DNA from: Saltatorellus ferox
GTDB lineage: Bacteria; Planctomycetota; UBA1135; GCA-002686595
DNA length: 64,000 bases
Direction: 5' to 3'
Assembly: GCA_007751475.1 (NCBI GenBank)
Contig: CP036434.1
Location: forward strand, 7,197,524 to 7,261,523
Positions 26,392-34,319 of this stretch are shown in pieces. The position numbers and the translations under genes are program-made. Each line of letters opens with the position of its first letter. Position 1 is the stretch's first letter. A model generated the notes under the pieces. The model searched no databases. It was not told where the DNA came from and was given only the letters and a program-made list of their open reading frames with translations.

Positions 26392-28754
26392 TTGTAGAGC
26401 AGGTAGGGCGCACGCAAGTGCAGGAATCCATCGACATCGTCCATCCACGCGGGCGGGATCTCGCGCCAGTGCCCAGCGCCCATCAGGTCTTCGAAGGTCC
26501 GGGCAGAGAGCAGTCGCGAATCCCCGCGCGCCGCGTTGAAGTCCTGGCCGAACAGATCGTTGAGATGCCAGAGGATCGCCATGCCCGCCGCGACCGGCGC
26601 GAAGGCGTCGCGATCGACCACCGTGATATGGACGCCACCGCACTCTTCCCCGATGAACTTGGCCGCGTCCGGGGTGAAGACGATCGGCGTGAACTCCACG
26701 CCCGGCAGCGCCTCCGCGCGGAGCGCGTCCGCGAGCTTCTTCCCATCGATCCACGGCGCGCCGAAGAGTTCGAACGGCTCATCGGTGCCGCGCCCCACCG
26801 ACAGGTTCGCGCCTTCCAGCAGCCCGATGCACGGGTACAGAACCGCCTGAGTGGGATTCCGCATGTTGGGCGAAGGGTTGATCCACGGCACGCCCGTTTC
26901 CTCGTACCACATGCCGCGCGACCAGCCCTCCATGGGCACGACGGTCAGCTCGGCACCGATGCCGCCCCACTCGGCGTTGAACATCTTACCGAGCTCCCCG
27001 ATCGTCATCCCGTGCGTCAGGGGCATGGGACGCCAGCCGATGAACGAGAGGCGATCGGCGTCGGTCAGCGGCCCGCTGACTCGCCTCCCCGTGATGGGGT
27101 TCGGCCGGTCGAGCACGATCACCTCGACCCCTGCCGCTGCGCAGGCCTCCATCGCGAGGCCGAGCGTGGACGGGTAGGTGTAGTAGCGAACGCCCACGTC
27201 CTGGATGTCGAAAAGGAGCGCGTCGAGCCCTTCTAGCATCTCCGGCGTCGGCTTGCGCGTTTCCCCGTAGAGGCTGAACACCGGCAGCTCGGTCGCTTCG
27301 TCCGTGGCGTTGCCGACCTTGCCCTCGAGCTTGCCGAAGAGCCCGTGCTCGGGCGAGAAGATCCGAACGAGGTTCGCGTTCTTCGATTCATGCAGCACGT
27401 CGATGGTGCGCTTGCCCGAGGCAGTCTTGCCCGTGACGTTCGTGATCAGTCCGAGGCGCTTGCCCGCGAGCCGCGCGCAGTCCTCGGTCTCCAGCACGTC
27501 GATCCCGGTCTGTACCGCAGGCGCGAGCCGGGGCGCGTGGACGTCCGTCGCCGACGCCACCGCGTCCGCCGTCGCACGCCGGAGCGGCGACAGCGAGGGA
27601 TTCTTGCCTCCCTGGAGGCGGCTGGCCATGAGCACGTACCAGACGTCGGTCCGGGCGTCGATCCAGAAGCAGGGGCCGGTGAAGCCCGTGTGCCCGAACG
27701 AGCGAAAGCGAGGGAATAGCGAGCCTCGCGGGGAGGAATAGCCCGTCTGCACGTCGAGGGCCAGCGCACGCGCCGTGCCATGGTCAGCGTGGTTCGAGGA
27801 AGCGGCGACCTTCTCGACGTCGCGCTTCGGCGAGGGCACGAAGCGAGCCTTCGTCATCAGCGCCACGGTCGAAGCCTCGAGCGCGGACGAGTCGGTCGCG
27901 GTGGCCCCCGACAGCAGCGCGCAGAACCGGCCGAGGTCGCGCGCGGTCGAGAAGAGGCCCGCGTGGCCGGTCACTCCGCTGGCGGCCCGGCTCCGCGGGT
28001 CGTGGACGACCCCGAGCGGCGTGCCCGGCTCGGTCGACGCCGTACGGGCGAGCCGCTCTTCGTCCAGGGGTCCGAAAGAGGACGACGTCATGCCCAGCGG
28101 CAACAGCACCTTCTCGCGCGTGAAGACGTCCAGCGGCTGGCCGCTCACGCGCTCGACGATCTTGCCGAGGGTGATGAAACCGAGGTCCGAGTACGCGAAA
28201 GCGGCACCCGGCACGCTCCGCAGCGGACGCGCCGTGAAGGTCCGAATCGCTCCGTCCACCGCGTTATCGTGGCCCTCGAAGTCCGACACGGCGCTCGCGG
28301 GCGCGAGGCCGCTCGTGTGCAGCAGGAGATGCTCGACGGTGACGGGCGTCGCCGCGCCGCCGAAGTCCGCGGGAACGAGGTCGGGAAGAATCGCGTCGAC
28401 GCGGTCCGTGAGGCGGAGCTTGCCCTCCTCGATCAGCTTCAGGATCGAGCCGCCGGTCGCGACGGACTTCGTGACGGAGGCCATGTCGAAGACCGTATCC
28501 GCCGTCATCGGGACGCCCGGCGCGCGCTCTCCGAAGGTCTCTTCGAGGAGAATCTCGTCGCCGCGGCCAACGAGCAGCACGGCGCCGGGGATCAATCCGT
28601 CGGCGACGGCCGCACGGACGACCTCCGCCGCGTTCTCGAGCCCGCGGGCGGTCGTGACCGCTTCGGCGGTGCGTGTGGCGATCGCCTCCTGTGGAAGCCC
28701 CGAGGCGGGAGGGAGAGCGGCAAGACAGGCAAGGATCAGCGATTTCATCAGCAT
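26388..28754 (-). CDS. Fusion of class C beta-lactamase-like serine hydrolase and NamZ-type exo-N-acetylmuramidase (DUF1343)
   Basis: A 788-aa secreted protein (signal LILACLAALPPASG; the ATG at 28748 is an alternative start). Residues about 40-410 are a class C beta-lactamase/esterase-like domain with SVTK (Ser93, Lys96), YSD (188-190) in place of YxN, and HTG in GHTGFTG. Residues about 425-788 are DUF1343, the NamZ family (GH171): LGLITNVTG, SPEHGLFG, FDIQDVGVRYYTYPSTL, LDRPNPITG. Characterised NamZ enzymes release MurNAc from the non-reducing ends of peptidoglycan glycans. One chain would thus join a peptide or ester hydrolase with a muramidase. It is coupled by ATGA to the VanX-like gene. 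Confidence 0.9.
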   Translation of the reverse strand: MLMKSLILACLAALPPASGLPQEAIATRTAEAVTTARGLENAAEVVRAAVADGLIPGAVLLVGRGDEILLEETFGERAPGVPMTADTVFDMASVTKSVATGGSILKLIEEGKLRLTDRVDAILPDLVPADFGGAATPVTVEHLLLHTSGLAPASAVSDFEGHDNAVDGAIRTFTARPLRSVPGAAFAYSDLGFITLGKIVERVSGQPLDVFTREKVLLPLGMTSSSFGPLDEERLARTASTEPGTPLGVVHDPRSRAASGVTGHAGLFSTARDLGRFCALLSGATATDSSALEASTVALMTKARFVPSPKRDVEKVAASSNHADHGTARALALDVQTGYSSPRGSLFPRFRSFGHTGFTGPCFWIDARTDVWYVLMASRLQGGKNPSLSPLRRATADAVASATDVHAPRLAPAVQTGIDVLETEDCARLAGKRLGLITNVTGKTASGKRTIDVLHESKNANLVRIFSPEHGLFGKLEGKVGNATDEATELPVFSLYGETRKPTPEMLEGLDALLFDIQDVGVRYYTYPSTLGLAMEACAAAGVEVIVLDRPNPITGRRVSGPLTDADRLSFIGWRPMPLTHGMTIGELGKMFNAEWGGIGAELTVVPMEGWSRGMWYEETGVPWINPSPNMRNPTQAVLYPCIGLLEGANLSVGRGTDEPFELFGAPWIDGKKLADALRAEALPGVEFTPIVFTPDAAKFIGEECGGVHITVVDRDAFAPVAAGMAILWHLNDLFGQDFNAARGDSRLLSARTFEDLMGAGHWREIPPAWMDDVDGFLHLRAPYLLYK

Positions 28755-28835
28755 GCCGGACAGCTTGCGCGATCGGCCGCCGAATGGGGAGCGCCGCGCA
28801 CGCCGCGAACAGGAGATTGACAGGAGCGCGAGGCT

Positions 28836-30089
28836 CTAATCGCCGAACACGTGGCGCGCGACGACCTCGCCGAGATCCTCCAGGAACCGATCCGCGACCG
28901 GGTAGTCGTAGAGGTTGTCGTTCAGAATTCCGTTCGGGTTGTGGTACAACGTGGCAGCGAGAAAGAACGCTCGTCCGGTGCTCTTTTCCGTGACCTCGGA
29001 GTTCGTGATGCTGAAGCCGTAGGCCCGGCCCACCTTGTCCCGGATCGTTACCTCGTCCTTCGGAAGCACGCGCCAGACGCCGGGTCCGAGGAACTTCGAG
29101 TAGCTGTCGGGATACGCCTCGGAATCGTAGACGGGATCGGTCGAACCGCCCGGTGTGGCCGCCATCGCGGCGCGCATGAGCTCGCGGTCGTCGGGCTCCA
29201 GCGCGAATCCAGCGCTGGCCGGCCTGCCGGGGATTCGCACGTCGGGGCGGAGCAGCATGATCTGCATGTCCTGCAGGTCGCGAAGCTGAATGTAGTTCTT
29301 CTGAACGAACGACATGGGCTCCTCCACGAGTTCGCCACCGCGCATGTAGCCCCGTCCGATGGAAGTGCCGGAGAGCGCGGCGTTCGACTCGTCGAGCCCG
29401 CGCACACGCTCGGGAACGGCCGCGATGGGCTGACCATCGCGCAGAAGCTCGACGCGCGGCGTCTTGAGCTGATCCTCGGGCGCGTGGAACTCGGAGAGTC
29501 GATGAAGGATCCGCGTGGACTCGAGGCCGGCCGCTCGCATCCGCTCGTTGAGATAGGCGTTGCCCGCGAACTCGTAGAGCCGGTTGTACGCCCCGTTGTC
29601 GGACACGAGGAACACCTTGCGCATCTCGTGCGCCAGGGTGATGGTGCCGCCGTCGCGATGGCTCGCGTCTTGCTCTTCCACGACCTCGCCTTCGAAGAGC
29701 GGCTGGAAGCGCAGCGGCGTGTCGAGGCTGACCTCGCCTTCGAGTCCGGAGCGGGCGCCGAGGTCCCGGAGCTGGAGCGCAGCCGCGATCGCCGCGCAGG
29801 TCTTCACGGAGCTCGCAGGATAGAAGTACTCGGGGCCGGCGTCGAAGGAGTGTCGCTCGAGCGTCGGCGACCCGTCCTCGCCTTCGACCACGATCGCCAG
29901 TTCGATCTTCAGCCTCTGGTCGTCCGCGGTGGCGAGGAGGCTGGAGAAGCGCCCTGGGTCGGCGGCCATGAGCTCGGTCAGAAGGTCTGGCTCGTGGCGC
30001 TGAGCTTCGAGCGAAGGCGCGCCCTGGCAGCCCATCGAGGCCGCGGCCGAAAGCAAGAAGGCCGCTGCCGAGGAAAGCCCGGGCTTCAA
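28836..30089 (-). CDS. Class A beta-lactamase-like serine hydrolase, lipoprotein
   Basis: A 417-aa protein with a lipoprotein-type start (AAASMGC). The penicillin-recognising fold motifs are SSVK (Ser93, Lys96), SDN (163-165, LVSDNGAYN) and KVG (IRDKVGRAYG) in place of KTG. It is longer than true class A beta-lactamases (about 290 aa), with insertions after the SDN motif. It could be a beta-lactamase, a DD-peptidase or another hydrolase; the large insertion and cluster context favour a peptidoglycan role. Its ATG overlaps the lysA TGA (30086-30089), and the fusion gene follows 81 bp later, so one operon is likely. Confidence 0.82.
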   Translation of the reverse strand: MKPGLSSAAAFLLSAAASMGCQGAPSLEAQRHEPDLLTELMAADPGRFSSLLATADDQRLKIELAIVVEGEDGSPTLERHSFDAGPEYFYPASSVKTCAAIAAALQLRDLGARSGLEGEVSLDTPLRFQPLFEGEVVEEQDASHRDGGTITLAHEMRKVFLVSDNGAYNRLYEFAGNAYLNERMRAAGLESTRILHRLSEFHAPEDQLKTPRVELLRDGQPIAAVPERVRGLDESNAALSGTSIGRGYMRGGELVEEPMSFVQKNYIQLRDLQDMQIMLLRPDVRIPGRPASAGFALEPDDRELMRAAMAATPGGSTDPVYDSEAYPDSYSKFLGPGVWRVLPKDEVTIRDKVGRAYGFSITNSEVTEKSTGRAFFLAATLYHNPNGILNDNLYDYPVADRFLEDLGEVVARHVFGD

Positions 30090-31369
30090 CGGGCCGCTCC
30101 TCTCAGGGGATGAGGAAGCGCGTCGCGCTCTTCTTCGATCAGGCGCGTCAGGTCGAGCGCAGGCTTCGCGAGATGCGCCTCTCCGTCCTCGGTCAGCACC
30201 ACCTCGGCGGGCAACGGACGCGAGTTGTAGCAGGAGGCCATCGACGCACCGTACGCACCCGTGTCGTGGATCGCGAGGAGGTCACCGGACTGCACCTCCG
30301 GGAGTTCCTGCGGTGCGGGGGAGCTGTCCTTCGCCTGCGTGAAGACATCCGCGCTCTCGCAGAGGGGGCCGGCGACGAGCTGGGGGCGCGTGGGCTCGCC
30401 GCTCTTCCCCAGCGCGGTGATGCGATGGTAGGAGCCGTAGAGCACCGGCCGCGCAAGCGTGTGGAATCCGGCGTCGACCAGAATGAAGGTGTACCCGTCG
30501 GACCCATCGCCGCCGGGGGTGCGGGTGTCGTTGATGCCGCAGACTTCGGTCAAGAGCACGCCCGACTGGGCGACGAGGTAGCGGCCGGGCTCGACCTCCA
30601 GGTGGAGCCTGCGCCCGAGGTCCGCGGACCAGCGCTCGCGCGCCTCGTTCCAGGCCGTCGCCAGAACCTGCACGTCGAACTCCGTGTCGGTGTCCCGATA
30701 GGGAATGGACATGCCGCCGCCACACGACACGGTCTGAACGGTGTCACGGAACACCTCGATGGCGCGGCCCATGGCGGCGATCGTGTCGTGAAGCCTGTCG
30801 GTCCCCACGCCGGATCCGATGTGCACGTGGAGGCCGGTGACCGCGAGGCCACGGGCTGCGGCGCGTTCGCGCGCGGCGTGCAGCGACCCGTGCCAGATGC
30901 CGTGCTTCGAGTTTGGTCCGCCCGTCGTCACCTTCTGGTCGTGGCCGTCGCCGAACCCCGGATTGATACGGAGCGTGATCGAGTCGAAGCCGCCGATGTC
31001 GCCGACCTGGTCGATCATCGTGATGCTGCCGGCGTTCACATGGAGGCGATGTTCTGCCACGGCGTCGCGCGCCTCTCGATCGAGCAGATCCGCCGTGTAC
31101 ACGATTTCCCCGGGGAGAAAACCCGCAGCGAGCGCGCGGTCGACTTCTCCTTTTGAAACAGAATCGCAGACAGCGCCCGCCTGACGGAGCGCGGAGAGGA
31201 CCGCCAGGTTCGGGTTCGCCTTGACCGCGTAACGAACGCGATCGAAGCCAGAGAAAGCCAGAAGGCGCTTCTGTATCGAAGACAGATCGTAAACATAAAG
31301 AGGCGTGCCGAATCGACGCCCCACTTCGGCGAGCTGCTCATCGCTCGCCCATGCAGGCTGTTGTTTCAC
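30086..31369 (-). CDS. lysA: Diaminopimelate decarboxylase
   Basis: A 427-aa PLP enzyme of the alanine-racemase-like fold. The PLP lysine is Lys50 in YAVKANPN; further motifs are HVHIGSGV, CGGGMSIPY, EPGRYLVA and the active-site Cys region GPLCESADVF. It converts meso-diaminopimelate to L-lysine. The start codon is GTG at 31369. It leads the minus-strand peptidoglycan cluster with a 4-bp overlap to the next gene. Related ornithine/arginine or carboxynorspermidine decarboxylases share the fold, but ESADVF and operon context favour LysA. Confidence 0.9.
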   Translation of the reverse strand: MKQQPAWASDEQLAEVGRRFGTPLYVYDLSSIQKRLLAFSGFDRVRYAVKANPNLAVLSALRQAGAVCDSVSKGEVDRALAAGFLPGEIVYTADLLDREARDAVAEHRLHVNAGSITMIDQVGDIGGFDSITLRINPGFGDGHDQKVTTGGPNSKHGIWHGSLHAARERAAARGLAVTGLHVHIGSGVGTDRLHDTIAAMGRAIEVFRDTVQTVSCGGGMSIPYRDTDTEFDVQVLATAWNEARERWSADLGRRLHLEVEPGRYLVAQSGVLLTEVCGINDTRTPGGDGSDGYTFILVDAGFHTLARPVLYGSYHRITALGKSGEPTRPQLVAGPLCESADVFTQAKDSSPAPQELPEVQSGDLLAIHDTGAYGASMASCYNSRPLPAEVVLTEDGEAHLAKPALDLTRLIEEERDALPHPLRGAAR

Positions 31370-31469
31370 GGCCGGATTGTGGCGGCGCCCACGGAGGGGT
31401 CAAGCGCGGCGGCCCTTTATCCGGGCGGCTTCGTCGGATGCCTTTCCCAGGATGGAGTATCCTGCGGGT

Positions 31470-32615
31470 ATGGACTCCCACCGCAACACCACCGGCCATC
31501 GAGCTGGGTTTCCCCATCAGGCCATCGGCGTCGTCGCGACGCTCGGTGGCGCCGCGCTTTTGGCAGCTCTCTCCAGTGGCGCCGCTCCAGGGGACGGCGA
31601 CACCTCTGGATTCGTTGGCGGACCCGTGCGCGTCGTGATCGATCCAGGACATGGCGGTTCGGACTCGGGCGCGGTCGGCAACGGCATCGTCGAGAAAGAG
31701 ATCAACCTCGCGGTTGCCCTGCGTCTTCAGGAGCTGCTCGAACTCGACACACTCGACACGAACGGCGGTGGCGATTGGGAAGTGCTGATGACCCGCGAGA
31801 CCGATGCCACTGTTTCGCTGATCGCTCGATCGGACCTGGCCAACAACTGGGCGGCAGATCGGTTCATCTCGATCCATCACAACGCCTTCGGGCAGTCCTC
31901 CGCCAACGGAACGGAGACGTTTTCTTTTTCTGAGGGCACGATCTCGGCGAACATGCGCGATCGGATCCAGGAGGAGCTGATCCTTGCGCTGGGCCTCTTC
32001 AACCGCGGATCGAAGACGGCCAACTTCAGCGTTCTTCGTGAGACGTTCATGCCGGCGGCACTCTCCGAGGGTGGCTTCCTGTCGAACCCGGGAGATGCGG
32101 CCGTTCTCTCGAGCCCGGACGCGGTCGAGCGCTCGGCGAAGGCACACCTCTTCGGTCTTCAGCGTCACTATGGCCTGCAGCCGTGCGTGCCGACCGACGG
32201 TCCGACCACGTACTGCGTGGCGAAGCTCGCGTCCCCTGGCTGCGTCCCCGCGATCACCTCGAGCGGCACTCCTTCGCTCGCGAACAGCGACTTCGTCATC
32301 GCCTGCGACAGCGTCGTGAGTCAGCAGTTCGGCCTTCTGATCTGGTCGCGCCAGGAAGCCGCCATTCCGCTCTTTGGCGCCACCTTGTGCGTGGGAGGCA
32401 GCATCCGCAGGACCCCGGTTCAGTATTCCTTCGGCCTCGGCAACGGGAACTGCTCGGGCCGGTTGGAGCTGAGCCTCGATACGGCGTTCATGCAGTCGAG
32501 TGGCTTCCAGGCGGGTGAGGAGATCTTCGCCCAGTGGTGGTTCCGCGATCCGTTCTACTTCCCACAGGACCCGGTAGGACTTTCCAACGGATTGCGCTTC
32601 ACCGTGCTTCCGTAG
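31470..32615 (+). CDS. N-acetylmuramoyl-L-alanine amidase (Amidase_3) with C-terminal surface module
   Basis: A 381-aa protein; the ATG at 31470 leads to a membrane or signal segment at about 17-39 (an alternative ATG is at 31452). The zinc amidase domain (about 52-245) has DPGHGGSDSGA (zinc His), VEKEINLAVAL (zinc Glu), SIHHNAF (zinc His) and SEGGFLSN (catalytic Glu). It cleaves the MurNAc-L-Ala bond. The C-terminal about 130 residues (QFGLLIW, LCVGGSIRRT, WWFRDPF) form the module shared with the LamG and 843-aa proteins. It is divergent from lysA with 100 bp between the starts and completes the local peptidoglycan gene set. Confidence 0.9.
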   Translation: MDSHRNTTGHRAGFPHQAIGVVATLGGAALLAALSSGAAPGDGDTSGFVGGPVRVVIDPGHGGSDSGAVGNGIVEKEINLAVALRLQELLELDTLDTNGGGDWEVLMTRETDATVSLIARSDLANNWAADRFISIHHNAFGQSSANGTETFSFSEGTISANMRDRIQEELILALGLFNRGSKTANFSVLRETFMPAALSEGGFLSNPGDAAVLSSPDAVERSAKAHLFGLQRHYGLQPCVPTDGPTTYCVAKLASPGCVPAITSSGTPSLANSDFVIACDSVVSQQFGLLIWSRQEAAIPLFGATLCVGGSIRRTPVQYSFGLGNGNCSGRLELSLDTAFMQSSGFQAGEEIFAQWWFRDPFYFPQDPVGLSNGLRFTVLP

Positions 32616-32821
32616 GCCGCACCAGCGGAAGCCCGGCGGTCGACAGGCTGCCAGTGGCAGAACTACTGGCCGACTGCAGGAACGATCCCGAACATCCCTC
32701 GCGGAGACGCTCGCAGTCTCCATCTGGATCGCTTTCAAGGTTCCCACGGGTCGGTGCGACCTTACATTCCGCCCCGGGGCCAACCGATAGCCCCATCCAG
32801 GGGCTTCAGTGCCCGCTTGCC

Positions 32822-33259
32822 ATGGGAATGATCAAAGTACTTCTGGTTGATGACGATCTGGTAGATCGCATGGCGGTCCTGCGCGGATTCTCGCGCGCGG
32901 GTCTGGATGCTGAGATCCAGGTGGCGTCGGACGGTGCAGCGGCGCTGGAGATCCTGCGGAGCGACGATGCCTCGCTGCGGATGGAGCATCCGTTTCTGGT
33001 CCTGCTGGATCTGAACATGCCCGGGATGGGGGGTCTCGCCTTCCTGGAGGAAGTGCGCAAGGATCCGACCCTGCGTCGGACGATCATCTTCGTGCTGACC
33101 ACCTCGGATAGCGACGAGGATCGACTCGCCGCGTACGAGCATCTGGTTGCCGGGTACGTTCTGAAGAGCAAAGCAGGGCGCAACTTCGAGGGCTTGCTCG
33201 CCATGCTCCAGGCCTACTGGAGCGTCGTGATCTTGCCGAACAAAAGCGACGGGGTTTGA
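32822..33259 (+). CDS. Single-domain response regulator (Rcp1-like)
   Basis: A 145-aa receiver domain without output domain. Acidic pocket VDDD, phospho-acceptor Asp in LLDLNMPGMGG, Thr/Ser in FVLTTSDSD, and Lys in YVLKSK are all present. The insertion in the first half (SDDASLRMEHPFLVLLD) is typical of Rcp1-type regulators paired with phytochrome or hybrid kinases. The ATG at 32822 is followed two codons later by another. No kinase is adjacent; the orphan kinase at 585 is over 30 kb away. Probably a phosphotransfer intermediate or protein-interaction switch. Confidence 0.92.
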   Translation: MGMIKVLLVDDDLVDRMAVLRGFSRAGLDAEIQVASDGAAALEILRSDDASLRMEHPFLVLLDLNMPGMGGLAFLEEVRKDPTLRRTIIFVLTTSDSDEDRLAAYEHLVAGYVLKSKAGRNFEGLLAMLQAYWSVVILPNKSDGV

Positions 33260-33361
33260 GCCGGGGACGGATCAGATTGCCTCAAAACTGGACGGTGGGA
33301 AAATTCCCGACCCTCACCCCGGCCTCTCCTGCGCCGGGGCCCCTTGGTCTCCCAGGAAAGC

Positions 33362-34174
33362 TCAAAACAGCAGGCTCTGCACGCGACCGATGTCTCGGAA
33401 GCCCAGCTGCTCCGAGAGCGCGAGCGAGGCGCGATTCTTCTCACGGACCATCCAGACCGGCTCTTTGCCGCGCAGCCGCTGCTGCTCGATGAGGGCACGG
33501 GCGCACGCGAAGCCGAAGCCCGCGCGCCGAAAGTCCGGGACCGTATCGATCGATACGTCGAAGTAGTTCTCGGTCTCCACGAAGGCGGAGGCGATCGAGG
33601 CGATGCACTCTCCCGCCAGGCTCGCCACCACCATGGGCCAGGGCCGCATGGCGGCGAACTCCGCGCGGAGCGCGCGCGGTAGGGTCTCCAGGAGCGGGTC
33701 CGATTTCGACTCCAGGACGACCGTCTCGTGGGCCACGGAGTGGCGTACCCCTTGTCCGACGAGCCCCCCCTCGATGGTCTTTCCGTCGACGGCGTTCTCG
33801 TCGAGCACCTGAACCCGGTGGAGCCCCAGGGAAGTGACACCATCCAGCGCGAGCCACTCGTTCGCACACGAGATGGGAAGATGGAGTTCCAGGGGCTCCT
33901 GCACCATGCCATGACGATCCGCGAGGTCACGGAGTTCGTCGGCGAGACGGACGGAAGGTGCGCCGAAGCCCATCGCCATGCCGTGCTCGGAGGCGAAGAC
34001 GAACCCGTGGACACCGGGCTCGCCATGGGATCCGTCGGGGTCCAGCAAGACGCGAGATTCCGGGCGGCAGAGGAGCAGTCCCCGTGCTTCGACGTGGAGC
34101 GGCGCATCGGAAAGCGCTTGAAGCACGATGGCTTTCGGGGAGCCAGCCCCTGAATCACTCGCAGTAGGCGACAT
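33362..34174 (-). CDS. GNAT-family N-acetyltransferase
   Basis: About 270 aa from the ATG at 34174 (ATGs at 34183 and 34186 are equally possible). The acetyl-CoA-binding motif is RRAGFGFACARALIEQQR near the C-terminus, with VREKNRASLALSEQLGF, the usual GNAT ending. The N-terminal half (about 1-130) is not a classical GNAT domain and may be a second, degenerate one, as in tandem GNAT proteins. Substrate unknown. It is divergent from the beta-helix gene at 34320. Confidence 0.8.
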   Translation of the reverse strand: MSPTASDSGAGSPKAIVLQALSDAPLHVEARGLLLCRPESRVLLDPDGSHGEPGVHGFVFASEHGMAMGFGAPSVRLADELRDLADRHGMVQEPLELHLPISCANEWLALDGVTSLGLHRVQVLDENAVDGKTIEGGLVGQGVRHSVAHETVVLESKSDPLLETLPRALRAEFAAMRPWPMVVASLAGECIASIASAFVETENYFDVSIDTVPDFRRAGFGFACARALIEQQRLRGKEPVWMVREKNRASLALSEQLGFRDIGRVQSLLF

Positions 34175-34319
34175 CGCGCCCATCATCGAACGCGGCGCGG
34201 ACGAGCACCAGTCCCGGATAGAGAACGTCAGCGAGAATGGAGCCACGCTTGAAGGAGGCTTCACCCGGAGAGGTCGCCGTCTGACGTTGCGTTCACCCCA
34301 GGGGCGTAGCGTCTCGCCC

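Noticed and set aside
25711..28754. Vancomycin-resistance operon
   Set aside because: A VanX-type dipeptidase is present, but no VanA/B ligase, VanH or VanRS; a recycling role fits the cluster better.
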